DNA of 64,000 nucleotides from the NCBI GenBank assembly GCA_949775045.1, contig OX459104.1:5439306-5503305 (forward strand). Reading direction: 5' to 3'. The notes below the pieces were generated by a model, which was given only the letters and a program-made list of their open reading frames with translations, made no database searches and had not been told where the DNA came from. Positions 1 through 10,902 of this stretch are shown in pieces. Made by a program: the position numbers and the translations under genes. The DNA is from Metridium senile. Lineage: Eukaryota; Cnidaria; Anthozoa; Actiniaria; Metridiidae. Position 1 is the stretch's first letter. Every line of letters begins with the position of its first letter.

Positions 1-660
1 TTCTTTTTCTTTCAGATACTAAACATTAATTTTAACGGGATGATAGCCGCCAGTAAGTACCTTTATTTAAGGTTACAGTCCACCTTCGCGGGGTGTCTCA
101 GTAAAAAAATCATTAGCTCGTCAGATTAAATATTATCTCAAAGATTTACACATCATTTTAAAGCTAAATAACCATAGAATACGCCTGTATAATTTGTTTT
201 ACCGAAATGCTCATGTATAAAGGGTTGTGATGCTTTAAACTCAAAACGACCGTCTTTGTTTGAGAGAATTGATCTAAAAAAGTTGTCATTGTATTTTCGA
301 CTTTTCTGCATAATGTCAATTAGCACATACGTGCCTTCCAAAACGTGTGAGGGTTTGTCAATATTTTACTTAGTTTAGATATAAATTAGAGTTGAAGCCG
401 GAGATTCAATTATTTTTGTGAAATTCGAAACTTTTGGTCATAAATCTGAAACTAAGCTGTTATTCGACAAAAGCTCACACGTTTTGAATTTTGTTGAGTT
501 GATAATGCTACATGGCATTTTTTCAGGCTATTTGATTGAAAGTTTTTTTAGATCAATTCGCTCAAAGTTGTGTTATACGCATTAAGGTACTTGCACCGGC
601 TATTTTTGTCCTTTTTGAACTCGAACAAAGTTATAAGGCTTTGAAGTTGTGTAAACATTA
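1..660 (+). other. No confident gene; possible 37-nt exon at 16-52
   Basis: A polypyrimidine tract ends in CAG at 13-15 and a GTAAGT donor follows at 53, so 16-52 could be a small exon open in one frame (about 12 residues). Nothing else supports it. Around 280-345 there is weak similarity to the dispersed repeat near 44650. The rest shows no coding signal that I recognise. Confidence 0.2.
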
Positions 661-1185
661 GGTGGGTTCACACTAGCGATCTAAAGTAGGTCTAAAGTAT
701 ACTTTGGTTATACTTGTAGTGTGAACGGTCTCTGGCCATCTCAAGTAATATACTTTGTCGTTATGGTTATTTCGCCCCTTCAAAGAAGCCAAAGTACGAT
801 TTCAAGCAGGATGCAGCCTATACTTTAGGTCTTCCTAATCCGCAATAAAAACAGTAAACGTCCATCAAACCTGTCAACTGCTAGTTCTCCTATTGCAAAA
901 TACACATTAGAGATATACGTTGACCTTTTTAGCGGGAAATATGTATCTTGTATTATTACTGCAAGCATTTTTGGTTCATAGGATGTATCAAAGCTTCTAG
1001 AATAATGATTCCACGGGAATCCGACTCTATTCTCGAATGGGTTATGATTGACAGATTAAAGGCTAAGTAATATACTTGTTCGTCAGTGTGAACGCCTTAC
1101 TTGCTTACGTAAACAAACGAAGATAAAGAACCTACTTTGATACAGATGTACTTTAGACCTACTTGGAGTCTAGTGTGAACCCACC
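661..1185. mobile_element. MITE with 16-bp terminal inverted repeats and TA duplication
   Basis: The element begins GGTGGGTTCACACTAG at 661 and ends with its reverse complement at 1185, with TA on both sides. Subterminal sequence is also inverted (the motif TAGGTCTAAAGTA near 688 and its complement near 1150). At 525 bp and with no ORF it is a non-autonomous DNA transposon. A TA duplication suits Tc1/mariner-type elements; the exact superfamily is inference. Confidence 0.75.
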
Positions 1186-1714
1186 TATTGAGTCTCTATC
1201 TGTCATCGGGATCACGAAAGGTCACCGAACCAACCAACTCCAAGGGGTTTTCCTCTCTCTCTTTGACATGTAAGCGATATTAAAGCGGGTTTTAAAGTAA
1301 AATTTTCAACATATATCCGAACTGTAAACAGTCTTGCACGTTGTGTATGCAAATTATAATAATTTGCCGAAAAAAAGTCCACAGGATTGAATCACGCAAC
1401 ACTGCGATTAGGACGGATTATGACACTTTCGTCGTTATATTTATTTGGCCATAAAAATACGTTTCGTTAAATATCTCGCTAAGGAAAATACATTTTCAAA
1501 AGATTTTGATTTTATTCGAAGGTTTATTCATCGACTAAAAAGTTCCTGAAATAAAAAAAATTTGGCCAGATTATAGGTCTGAAACTAGACTGTAACCTTA
1601 ATTAAGACCTGAATTGCCATAAAAAAAATCAAGATTGTAAAACATTCCCTACTACGTTAGGTTTTGTAACAGTTTTGATTTTTCTTATATACTTTCGGGG
1701 GCCGTTAAAGAAGT
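1186..1714. other. AT-rich spacer, nothing recognised
   Basis: No ORF with coding character, no tandem repeat and no inverted termini were seen here. Confidence 0.4.
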
Positions 1715-2942
1715 TACCGATTAGTAACCGAGTGACATACGATCGCTTTTAATACTAGATAGACGAGATTGAAATAGGAGCTTGAAACATGACGAAGGGT
1801 CAATGGAATAACAAAGCAAGCAAATAAGCGACCGTTGGTAACTATAAATACACGGAGATAACAAGCGAATACAAACGCGAATGATACTCTGCTGCCCATG
1901 GTCAGTGTAAACGTTTGAGCCCCTAGATTTTGGTAAGCGTACCTAGAAATATGCATTACATCATGTTAAAAAACAACCACTCGTTAGCTATCAAAAGCAC
2001 CCCTCCCCCACTTTGGCCGGATGGATGATGACGTCACCTATCCTCCCCTAATCACGTTTCGTATTTTATGATCCTACACCACACGTTCTGTAATTGTATG
2101 GAGTGTCGCATAGATTATGTACACTTCATTTGCGAAAAGTAGCTCACATGTGGGACAGGTCACTATCTCTGAATGCACTCGCACATGCTCAATATGGCCT
2201 TGTTTATGAATGCAACACATTCATCTCCTAAATTCTGCTGTATCTTATGGTAATTTTGCAATAAATTTTCATATGGGACATGAATTTCCCATGCTCAATA
2301 CGATTGTCGAATCATAAATTCCTATTTAACTGAGAAAAGACAATCAAAATAACAGGAACAACACTGCATTGCATATAAAATGCTTCAGAGGACGCTGTAG
2401 AGGCAATAATTTACGCGCAGCTTTTCTGCACAAGTTTGCTAATTGCTTGCAAATGACTCATTTTTCTTTTCCTTCATAACCGTCGAGATATATTTGTTTT
2501 CTGTTTTTAAAAGAAGTTTTCGTTAATTGTTTAGATTATTTTGAAGTCAATCTACTTTGAAGAAAAAAAAAAAATAATAGATTTTTACTCGTGCGCCGAG
2601 AACCTGCCATGAAAACGAGGCGACTCACAGAAAGCCCAAACAACAGTACTCTGGCGATTCGCCATCTCGGATAGGATGGTTTAATATGTTCGAATATCTC
2701 ATACTTTCTCATAATCTATCATTTTACTGCTCCAAATTACCGTTGGCTTTGCATGAGTATATGGTTTGCTGAAGACATTATATAATTGCTGTCATTTATT
2801 TCGGTTTTAACGGAAAGCCTAGTTTCGCAAAAACATGTCAATATAATGTCGTTACACGATCCTCGAACAAGTTCCTGTAGACTTTAGCAGATGGATTATT
2901 TCAATACAAACTCTCACCAAAGCAAAGAAACAAGTAACTAAC
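1715..2942. repeat. Dispersed repeat, copy 1 of 3
   Basis: This stretch shares long diverged similarity with 44705-45707. The shared blocks include the segment around TTTGAGCCC, the phrase ATGCATTACATCAT, the block around GTGGGACA, and the closing block CAAAGCAAAGAAACAAGTAAC at 2922-2942. A shorter copy lies at 42690-42850. No protein is recognised in it. It probably belongs to an unclassified interspersed family. Confidence 0.6.
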
Positions 2943-3106
2943 CTCAACTGACGATTTTATTTAAAGATAACACAAGTTTTTATGATGAACTTCACTTGGC
3001 TGAAAGAGCAAAAATTAGCATATTCCTACTTGACATCCCAAGATACCTGACTGTTGATCTGCAGTGGTTAATGAGCCATATTAATGCGTCAAACAAAACA
3101 AACTCG

Positions 3107-3283
3107 TAACTTTGTCGTCGTCGTAAATGGAGCATATCTAAATGCCTTTATTACAACTGTTCAGCTACACTTAATATCTTATTGAAATGCGGCGATATTG
3201 AATCCAATCCTGGACCGTCACCAACTCATAATAATCCTGAAAACAACGCTCGACATAATTCTGAATATATTAACTACTGTAGC
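3107..3283 (+). pseudogene. 2A-like leader of an old PHD/endonuclease LINE
   Basis: After an in-frame TAA at 3107 the frame reads a basic then hydrophobic stretch followed by LLKCGDIESNPGP (about 3179-3217). This is the DxExNPGP signature of 2A-like ribosome-skipping peptides, known at the N-terminus of some APE-type non-LTR retrotransposon ORFs. No ATG lies upstream in this frame, so the start is lost. The frame continues to the codons for NYCS at 3272-3283, where the L1-like LINE interrupts it. The same codons recur at 8888 and lead straight into a PHD finger in the same frame. The leader therefore belongs to the older element, not to the L1-like insert. Confidence 0.8.
3272..3283. repeat. 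Left target-site duplication of the L1-like LINE
   Basis: AACTACTGTAGC here matches AACTACTGCAGC at 8888-8899 with one mismatch. The pair brackets the LINE and its poly(A) tail. Confidence 0.85.
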
Positions 3284-3412
3284 GTAGATTCTGCCCAGCA
3301 ACAGTCAAGGGCGGACGTGTTTAGAGCAGGCTCCGCTAAAATTCTAGGTTTTGACCTGCAGAAAACAAATTAAGAAAATTTGAGTTGAACATATGATTGT
3401 AAAATCCTTTTG

Positions 3413-4269
3413 ATGAGTAAAAGAAGAGAGAGAGAGCCTTGTTCTTCCACATCGTCAACAGAAGCTTCTCCGAATCCAAAGAACATCAAAATGGCCGAGG
3501 AAGAAGGACACGTGGAAGAAAGTCAAAGCAACCCTCCAACCCTATCAATGATATTTAACAAGCTAATGGAGGTTGAATGCAATACCAAATATATAATGAA
3601 GGAAAACGCTGAATTAAAGAAAGAGTTCGAAGAAATAAAGAAGGCATCTGAATTTCAAGATAAAACTATCAGAGAGCTACAAGAGCAAAATAAGAAGTTA
3701 ATCAACGAGAGCAAAGAACAAACGACTAAGTCAGATAACTTGGAAACTAAATTGACAACCCTAAACGCTAGATTAAATGAGCAAGGGGAACGTCTAGATG
3801 AAATGAATCAATACCAGCGAAAGTACAATTTAGAAATATACATGGTATACCAATGAAACATGACGAAGACTTGGAAGATATTATAGAAGAAATAGGAAAA
3901 GAAATAGACGTGGAAATAGTGTACAAAGATATCGATATAGTACATCGACAGCGCTCAAAGATAGATCCAAAGCCAATACTAGTTAAATTCAAATACTACG
4001 ACGACAAAAAAAGCATGTATGAAGCAAGATGGAAACTCAGACGCTACGAGGGAAACGGAGAAAAAATTAATGGAGCAGACAAGATCTATATCAATGAGCA
4101 CTTGACCGCGGAAAGGAAAAAACTTTTCGCAGAGGTTAGAAAGAGAGGAAAACAATATAGATGGTCAAGCGTTACAACGAAGGATGGGAAAATATTTGTG
4201 AGGAAAGAAAAAGGAGGCAAATTTTACATGATAACCAAGCAAGCTGATTTGGAAGGACTGTTCGTCTAA
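3413..4269 (+). pseudogene. LINE ORF1 protein (coiled coil plus RRM-like), frameshifted
   Basis: The first ATG that fits is at 3413. The N-terminal part is Ser/Glu/Lys-rich, then about 90 residues form heptad-rich coiled coil (ENAELKKEFEEIKK and following). At 3836-3843 the frame breaks: the L1-typical NLEI-x-GIP junction is split, with a likely duplicated TA pair in ATATA. The downstream frame (to the TAA at 4267) carries the RRM/C-terminal half with VKFKYYDDK and KIYINEHLTAERKKLF, both typical of L1-type ORF1. In L1 this protein trimerises, binds LINE RNA and acts as a nucleic-acid chaperone. The break implies that this copy cannot make a full ORF1 product unless it frameshifts or the site is an assembly error. 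Confidence 0.85.
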
Positions 4270-4670
4270 TTAAGTGAAAGATAAGTAATGAAATTTACTG
4301 AATTATGACATTTAAAAGTATATTTCTATAATATAATAATCAACTTTGAAAATATCAATGAACACTCTCTTTTTTTTACACATTTTTTCTTTGTTAGTAA
4401 TGAAAAAATGTCTATAATCTTTTAATTTGAATATTATAATTCTCTTTTTTGGTAGAGAAAATAATTATGCAGAATCAAACCTAGAATCTATTTGTTGAGT
4501 ACAAATGCCGTCATTACATGTATTGTCTTTTGTTAATATGTTCGTTAAGTGTTATGTCGATTTTGTTTATAGTGAGTCTTTGATGTTAATCTATTGTTCA
4601 GTGTATTTAATGTTATGTACTGTTTTTGTTATTGAACCTGCACTTCGGGAATCCAACCTTATGACTAACA

Positions 4671-7600
4671 ATGGATAGTGATTTCAACATAATATCTATT
4701 AACGTTCGAGGGCTTAGAGAGTACCGTAAAAATATAAAAATGTTTAATTGGATAACTAAACACGGCGGAGAGAACGGAATAACCTTTATACAAGAAACTC
4801 ACAGTACAGAAGATATTACTTTGGAGTGGTCAAAAAGAACAAGAGGCAAATTAGTGATGTCTCATGGGACTTCGAAGTCCAAAGGTACGGCAATATTATT
4901 CGGTGCAAAATTAGACTACCAAATCAAAGAAGAAAAAATAGACTCATCGGGGAGATTTGTGATCGCGTGGTGTGAAATACAAGATAGCAATTTTCTTTTG
5001 ATAAACACTTATTTTCCTAATTTAGAAAACGAACAAGTAACATTTATGAAAGAAATCTCTACACATATTGAAGAAATAAATTATCCTATCGGTACGCACA
5101 TTGTATGGGGAGGAGACTTTAATTTTATAAGGAACTTAGATCTTGAAGCCAGTGGGGGGAACCCGAGTTTAAAACTATGCTCTATTGAAGCAATGGACAC
5201 CATTATGTCAGATTTAGACCTTTGTGATATTTGGCGTATCCGAAATCCGAATACCAAAAGATACACTTGGCGAGGAAAAGGACAAGGAAAAAAAAGTAGA
5301 ATTGATAAATTACTACAACGTAGATTGGATTTCTATTTTGTTTCAGACGATATACAGCCTTATGTGAAAAATTGTGACGTGATCCCAACTCCATCAACAG
5401 ACCATTCTGCCATAACATTAAACATTAAACTTTTTCAAACGGAGGCGAAAGGGCCATCATTCTGGAAATTTAATAATTCACTTATTAATAATGAATCGTA
5501 CTGTAGCAAAATGCAACAACATATAAAAAATATTAAAACGTCTTTAGATGAAGAAAGAATTCTCAATCACCAATTAAGATGGGAATTAATTAAATACGAG
5601 ATCCGAAAATTCTCAATGAAGTTTTCAAAAGCATTGGCAAGGAATCGCAGACAGGCTTACAAACAAAGTGAATTAGAAATTAAGACCATAGAGAACACAA
5701 CCGATTGGGAAAAAGACGATATTTTATTCGCAGAACATGATAGATTAACAAAATTGCTCGAGGAAGAAAGTAATTATATTACGGATGGAATAATCATGAG
5801 GTCTAAGGCAAAATGGCACGAACAAGGAGAAAAAAACACTAAATATTTCTTAAATCTCGAAAAGCAACATAAAGTTAAGACCCATATTAGAAAATTAATG
5901 GACGAAAACGACATAGAAGTCACATCCTCCAAAGATATATTAAATAAAGTGAAAAAATATTTTGAATCATTATATCAATCCAAATCAACAAAGACAGAAA
6001 GCGATTGTAGCGAATTTCTGGTAGACCTTGATGTACCTCATTTAAAAATCAACGACAAACACAGATGTGGAAAATGTATGAACGTAGAGGAATGTTTAGA
6101 GGCACTAGAAAGTATGGGTTTATCGAAAACCCCGGGAAATGATGGGTTAACTAAGGAATTTTATATGTGTATGTGGGAAGAACTGAAAGAAGATTTAGTT
6201 AAATCTTTAAATTTTAGTTTTGAAGTGGGTTCTGTGTCAACAACTCAAAAGCAAATAATAATAACTTTGCTTGAAAAACCTGGCAAAGATAATAGATTTC
6301 TGGATGCTTGGCGTCCGATTAGTCTTATTAATGTTGACGTAAAAATATGTAGTAAAGTATTAAGCAATAGATTAGCTAAAACACTTCCGTTACTAATTAA
6401 TCCCGACCAATCTGGCTTTGTTAAAGGAAGAACAATAGACGTCCCGATACGACTTATTCAGGATATTATGCTTTTTTCAATAGAAAAAAAAAAAAAATTG
6501 GTGTTGTTTGCAGCAGACTTCGAAAAAGCTTTTGATTCCATTGAGCATACATTTGTTTTCGCTGTTTTAAAAAAATTCGGCTTTGATGAAAACTTTATTA
6601 AATGGATAAAGGTCCTATTGCAGGACAACCAATGCTGTATAATTAATAACGGAACTTCATCTGAGTTCTTTAATATTTACAGGGGCACAAAACAAGGAGA
6701 CCCCATATCCCCTTACCTTTTTCTACTTATTATAGAGATTCTAGCTACTAAGATACGAAAATGTAAAGAAATTAAAGGTATTAATATTAACGGCAAAATT
6801 AAGAAATTGGCGTTGTTTGCAGATGATACAACATTCTTTCTACAAGATATAAAGTCTTTTAATGAGGTGTTAAGACAACTAGAACATTTTTATATTTTTT
6901 CATCGCTAAAAGTTAATGTTAAAAAATCTGAAGTAGGATGGCTCGGAAAGGAAAACCATGCTCCTCCATCAGAATTACTCAATACATTCAAATGGGTAGA
7001 TTTTCACACGAAAGGTATTAAAATACTTGGCATTCATTTTTCATATGATGACCGTTTTAACTATGATTATAACTTCAAACGCGTTCTCACAAACTTTCAG
7101 ACAGTTCTTTCTATCTGGAAATCAAGAAATTTGACTTTAATTGGAAAAATCCAAATATTACGCTCACTTGCTCTCCCAAAACTCATGTATGTTTGCTCCG
7201 TACTCCATGTCCCTTGCGATTTTATCAAAATAGTAGAGAGCACAATCCAGGATTTTATTTGGAACGGCAAAAAGCCTAAGATCAAACAAAGTACTCTTAT
7301 AGGAAACTATGATGATGGTGGATTAAAGCTCCCAGATTTCCAATCAAGCTTGAAAGCAAATAGAGCCAAATGGGCAATCAAACTTTTTCAACCCAATGAG
7401 AAAGATAATGAAAATATTCGTTTAATCCTGTCAAAATATCTATATCGAATAGGAGGCGTTGACTACGTTAAGGGAAACTTTGACAAACAAATTATCCCTC
7501 AAAATATCCCTCAAAATATCCCACCTTTTTATAGAGATATTCTTATGATTTGGTCAGAAATATCTGATAACGATAATGCTCAAAACGATCCTAACAAAAT

Positions 7601-8495
7601 TTTCAATCAATATTTATGGAACAATAAAAACATAAAAATTGGAGGAAGCTCTGTTTTTTATAAAGTTTTTTCTGATCTAGGTATCAACAGAATTATCGAC
7701 CTGTGTGATGAAAATGGTAGTTTTACCTGGGTATATGTAAAAGGCAAAGGCCTTCAAGATAAAGATTATTTTAAATGGGCCGGGATTATCTATGCAATCC
7801 CACCCATATGGAAGACTAAAATAAAAGGAAAAATTGATAAATTTCTGCATATTAAGTTAAATATGTCTATCGATGAAAAAAACATAACTTTCGAAAAAAT
7901 TACTACAAAACAACTTTACCAATATTTTATGAAAAAAACCTTTAAGAAACCAACATCACAGGATTATTTCAACAAAATCATGGGCCTAAATAACCTTTTA
8001 AATTGGAAAGTCATTTATAAAAGAATATATGATACGTCATATGATACATATTCGCGTTTCTTCCAATATAAAATCCTAAATAACATTTTATTTCTGAATC
8101 GAGACCTGTACCGTTTCAAAATACTAGACTACTCCTCTTGTTCTTTCTGCACTCTTCACGAAGAAACGACGAGACATTTATTCGTAGAATGTGTCGAATC
8201 TAGGATGTTTTACTCGTTAGTAAAAACGTATTTCTTAAATACCGGAATAATTCTGCCAGAATGTAATTATGAAAATATTATACTAGGAGTCGATCATATT
8301 CCTTCCAACTACATAATCTTATACTATAAAATTATACTTTATAAATTCAGGGAAAAAAGAAAAATTCCCACACTCGAACTCTTTCAAAATATATTAAACT
8401 ACAATAAAAACATTGAATACAAAATAGCCCAATCAAATAAAAGTCAATCGAAATATGAAAAGAAATGGAGTAAGATTATTTTGGTTCTGCCTTGA
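4671..8495 (+). CDS. LINE ORF2: APE endonuclease and reverse transcriptase
   Basis: Uninterrupted 1,274-residue ORF from the ATG at 4671. Residues 1-250 are an APE-type endonuclease with FIQETH (metal-binding Glu), WGGDFNFI (catalytic Asp/Asn) and STDHSAI (catalytic Asp-His). The central RT domain shows WRPISLINVDVKICSKVLSNR, LFAADFEKAFDSI, GTKQGDPISPYLFLL and the active-site FADD (LALFADDTTFF), then LKVNVKKSE. The C-terminal third ends with a C-x2-C-x7-H-x4-C cluster (CSFCTLHEETTRHLFVEC), usual in L1/Tx1-type ORF2 proteins. The protein nicks target DNA and primes reverse transcription of its RNA. No stop or frameshift is present, so this ORF is either recent or conserved by recent selection. 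It lies about 400 bp after ORF1. Confidence 0.95.
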   Translation: MDSDFNIISINVRGLREYRKNIKMFNWITKHGGENGITFIQETHSTEDITLEWSKRTRGKLVMSHGTSKSKGTAILFGAKLDYQIKEEKIDSSGRFVIAWCEIQDSNFLLINTYFPNLENEQVTFMKEISTHIEEINYPIGTHIVWGGDFNFIRNLDLEASGGNPSLKLCSIEAMDTIMSDLDLCDIWRIRNPNTKRYTWRGKGQGKKSRIDKLLQRRLDFYFVSDDIQPYVKNCDVIPTPSTDHSAITLNIKLFQTEAKGPSFWKFNNSLINNESYCSKMQQHIKNIKTSLDEERILNHQLRWELIKYEIRKFSMKFSKALARNRRQAYKQSELEIKTIENTTDWEKDDILFAEHDRLTKLLEEESNYITDGIIMRSKAKWHEQGEKNTKYFLNLEKQHKVKTHIRKLMDENDIEVTSSKDILNKVKKYFESLYQSKSTKTESDCSEFLVDLDVPHLKINDKHRCGKCMNVEECLEALESMGLSKTPGNDGLTKEFYMCMWEELKEDLVKSLNFSFEVGSVSTTQKQIIITLLEKPGKDNRFLDAWRPISLINVDVKICSKVLSNRLAKTLPLLINPDQSGFVKGRTIDVPIRLIQDIMLFSIEKKKKLVLFAADFEKAFDSIEHTFVFAVLKKFGFDENFIKWIKVLLQDNQCCIINNGTSSEFFNIYRGTKQGDPISPYLFLLIIEILATKIRKCKEIKGININGKIKKLALFADDTTFFLQDIKSFNEVLRQLEHFYIFSSLKVNVKKSEVGWLGKENHAPPSELLNTFKWVDFHTKGIKILGIHFSYDDRFNYDYNFKRVLTNFQTVLSIWKSRNLTLIGKIQILRSLALPKLMYVCSVLHVPCDFIKIVESTIQDFIWNGKKPKIKQSTLIGNYDDGGLKLPDFQSSLKANRAKWAIKLFQPNEKDNENIRLILSKYLYRIGGVDYVKGNFDKQIIPQNIPQNIPPFYRDILMIWSEISDNDNAQNDPNKIFNQYLWNNKNIKIGGSSVFYKVFSDLGINRIIDLCDENGSFTWVYVKGKGLQDKDYFKWAGIIYAIPPIWKTKIKGKIDKFLHIKLNMSIDEKNITFEKITTKQLYQYFMKKTFKKPTSQDYFNKIMGLNNLLNWKVIYKRIYDTSYDTYSRFFQYKILNNILFLNRDLYRFKILDYSSCSFCTLHEETTRHLFVECVESRMFYSLVKTYFLNTGIILPECNYENIILGVDHIPSNYIILYYKIILYKFREKRKIPTLELFQNILNYNKNIEYKIAQSNKSQSKYEKKWSKIILVLP

Positions 8496-8855
8496 ATTTA
8501 TTATAAACGTCATAACCGTCGAGCAGGTTCTCTTCTATTCTCTTTTCTTTTCTTTTTCCGTTTTTTCTTTTCTTATGTAAATGTTTTTTTTTTTGCTCTG
8601 TGAATGTGTGTGTGTGTGTAGTTTTCAATTAGAAAGATAATAAAATTTAGTTTATATATTTTAAAATAAAAGTAAATAATATGAATCATTGTCTTCTCGT
8701 GTGTCGCATTTATTGCGTCACTCTTAAATTGTAAATTGTTTGTGTATTTTTTTTTCTGTTATTAGTTATCAATATCGTGTGTCACATTTATTGTGACATT
8801 CCTTAATTGTAAATTTTGTGTGTATATGTGTTAATTATTAATAAAAAAAAAAAAA

Positions 8856-8887
<32 letters not shown>
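8496..8887 (+). other. LINE 3' UTR and poly(A) tail
   Basis: A T- and A-rich non-coding tail follows the ORF2 stop. It contains a TG-microsatellite near 8607, two related CATTTATTG segments and an A-tract from 8840, interrupted by TT near 8859, that runs to the right target duplication. Confidence 0.85.
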
Positions 8888-8891
<4 letters not shown>

Positions 8892-9210
8892 ACTGCAGCA
8901 CATGCCATGGATATGTTCACAATTCATTTGGACTACTTTGTGACTGTTGCAATGCGTGGACACATTACTCCTGCGCTGACCTGACGTTTCAACGCTTCAT
9001 CGAGATTACCTCGTTTGAAGAATTATGGACTTGTTCCTCATGTTTCCTTCAAGAAAGTCTTTTGGATAGATCACACGATCTCAACACCACACATCTATAT
9101 AGTGTAGTGGAAACTCCTGGTATCCCGCTGAACACCTCAACATCAGATAGTCATATATCAACATCATCACTTTTGGGTTTCTTTGACTCTCAATCCTCTA
9201 TTAGTATAGG
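8888..9210 (+). pseudogene. PHD-finger segment of the split 2A-LINE
   Basis: Starting at the right target duplication the frame reads NYCSTC, then C-D-x-C, H-Y-S-C and W-T-C-S-S-C. This gives the C4-H-C3 zinc ligand order of a PHD finger over about 55 residues, followed by a Ser/Thr-rich linker. PHD fingers between a 2A-like leader and an AP-endonuclease are known in some CR1/L2-type LINE ORFs. The reading frame continues that of 3182-3283 across the L1-like insertion. The linker stops where another insertion begins at about 9208. Confidence 0.8.
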
Positions 9211-10475
9211 TAATCATATGGTTTCGAGTGCAATTTGGGAATAATTCGCACGAGTACGGTCTCTTGCAATTTGTACTCTTTGAAAAACACACTCGTGCGA
9301 ATTATCCCAAATTGAACGAGAAATCATATGATTACTTATTTATAATATATACATGAAAAAATTAAAAACATTACAGACAGGAAGTGACGACATGTTAATT
9401 TGACAAAATGCGTGCGCATTTTATTGAACCCATAATATGAAATTCTTCGTCTACAACCATATTCAAAGCGATTTAGGATCCAACTTCAAAGAGCTTATTT
9501 GACAACAAAATGTGAATATGTAAAGCGATTTCGGATTCTAATACATATAAGACCAACTTCAAAGAGTTTTTTCTAATTTTCTAAGCAGAAATGTGGCCAA
9601 ATGTTTACTGTTTTTTTGCTGTGAAAGTTAATCTGAATCTGAATCACTGTCAATGAAATATCGACGCTTTCGACGACTGCTTGACTGGACGTTTGGATTT
9701 ACTGTAGACTTCGAGTTGTTAAAGTTGAAGTAAACCTGGCAGTTGTTGAACGTGTTCAGGAAACTTTGTTCTTTGTGATTTCATCATCGCTGGATTCATT
9801 GACAAAGATGGACCTTGACTCGGCATAGAGTTGTTACTCGGCATCAGAGTTGTTACTTTTCTAGATATTTATGGTGGGAAGCCACATTTTTAAGGTAAAA
9901 CAATATACAGTATTTATTTATTATACTTTAATTTCAACTTCTGTAAACAATTCATTGTAATTAATATATTTTATGTACTTTCTTCACTAGTTGAAGTCCT
10001 TCTCTTTTAACAATTGTACTCGTTACGAAACGGTAAATAAAAGAAGTTTGCGGCTAAAAAAATATCTATTGACGTCGTTATATTCCTCTCTTCACACCAT
10101 TTCTTATATACATTAAGCCAAAACAACGTAAGTTCCTACTAGTATTTTCGTTTTTTGAGCCATTTTTTAGTTCAATTCAATGACAAAATCCGAAGCATTA
10201 CAAAATCTTTTCTCATTCAAAATGGCTGCCATTTTTTCCCTCACGGATATCAACTTTGCTTCAAATTTTCCGCACATTTTTCGCCATCATAATCATTCAT
10301 CTGATTGGTTAAAACATTTTTCTATTGTTTATTAGCCAATCACAAGCAAATTTTTTTTTGTAATTTGCACTTGTTACACTTTTTTGCACTGTGTTACACT
10401 TTTTTGCACTGTGTTACACTTGAACTGCACTGCTCTAAGCCAATCAAATTCGAGTATTTTTTTCATGTATATTAT
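9208..10475. mobile_element. Non-autonomous insertion with hairpin and short tandem repeats
   Basis: This segment separates the PHD linker from the endonuclease fragment of the same LINE. It starts with a hairpin of two 44-bp arms (about 9211-9255 and 9287-9331, about 90% complementary) around a loop of roughly 30 nt. Near its right end a 22-bp unit containing TTTTTGCACTGTGTTACAC is repeated about three times (10366-10430). No ORF is supported. The exact right boundary and superfamily are not determined. Confidence 0.5.
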
Positions 10476-10692
10476 TAAGGGTCTTATAGTTGGTCACCTA
10501 AACATACGTAGCATCAAATCTGGCTGTAAACTTGACGAACTTAAACTACTCTTAAGCCATAACCCGAGAGTACATATCCTATGCTTATCCGAGACTTGGC
10601 TTAATGACTCTTGCAGTGACGATATGGTTGCCATTGATAACTACACCTTTATCAGACGTGATCGATCTCCTAGCACCACTGGTGGCGGTACA
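10476..10692 (+). pseudogene. AP-endonuclease fragment of a CR1-like LINE
   Basis: About 70 residues read as the start of an APE-type LINE endonuclease: VGHLNIRSI (the N-rIRSl motif), a KLDELKLLL helix, and ILCLSETWLNDS (metal-binding Glu in SETW). It ends at a TGGG motif, where the inverted repeat at 10693 cuts in. Position and order fit the continuation of the 2A/PHD element of 3107-3283 and 8888-9210. RT and 3' end are absent. Confidence 0.8.
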
Positions 10693-10902
10693 GCTCGAAA
10701 CGTCTCCCGCCAACAAGGGTCTGCGCGCCGAGAGCAGAAATTGCATACTGATGACGTTTGAAATCGACACCTAATTTGCAATCACGCAATACACGAGTTA
10801 TCAGCAGCAACGCCGATAAACATGAGAAACTAAGAATGGCGATGCCGTTCGTAAAGTTTCTTCTCTATTCTCTATTAATTCATTCACTGAAAGCAGTTAA
10901 AT

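Larger units (their letters stand above)
3284..8887 (+). mobile_element. Full-length L1-like LINE (5.6 kb)
   Basis: The insert comprises a short 5' leader, ORF1 (3413-4269, broken), a 400-bp AT-rich spacer, ORF2 (4671-8495, intact), a 3' UTR and a poly(A) tail from about 8840. It is bounded by a 12-bp target duplication with one mismatch. The APE endonuclease, RT and C-terminal Cys/His motif are of the L1/Tx1 kind. The 3' UTR repeats a CACATTTATTG-type segment twice (about 8700 and 8785); a similar segment recurs at 35497 in a receptor intron. Confidence 0.9.

Noticed and set aside
3182..3373. 2A-like motif as the N-terminus of the L1-like ORF1
   Set aside because: The target duplication and the in-frame PHD continuation place it in the older LINE. 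The codons after 3283 in this frame are L1 5' leader read-through.
8816..8889. Lys-rich N-terminus for the PHD-finger protein
   Set aside because: These codons are the poly(A) tail of the L1-like LINE; the true upstream frame lies at 3182-3283.
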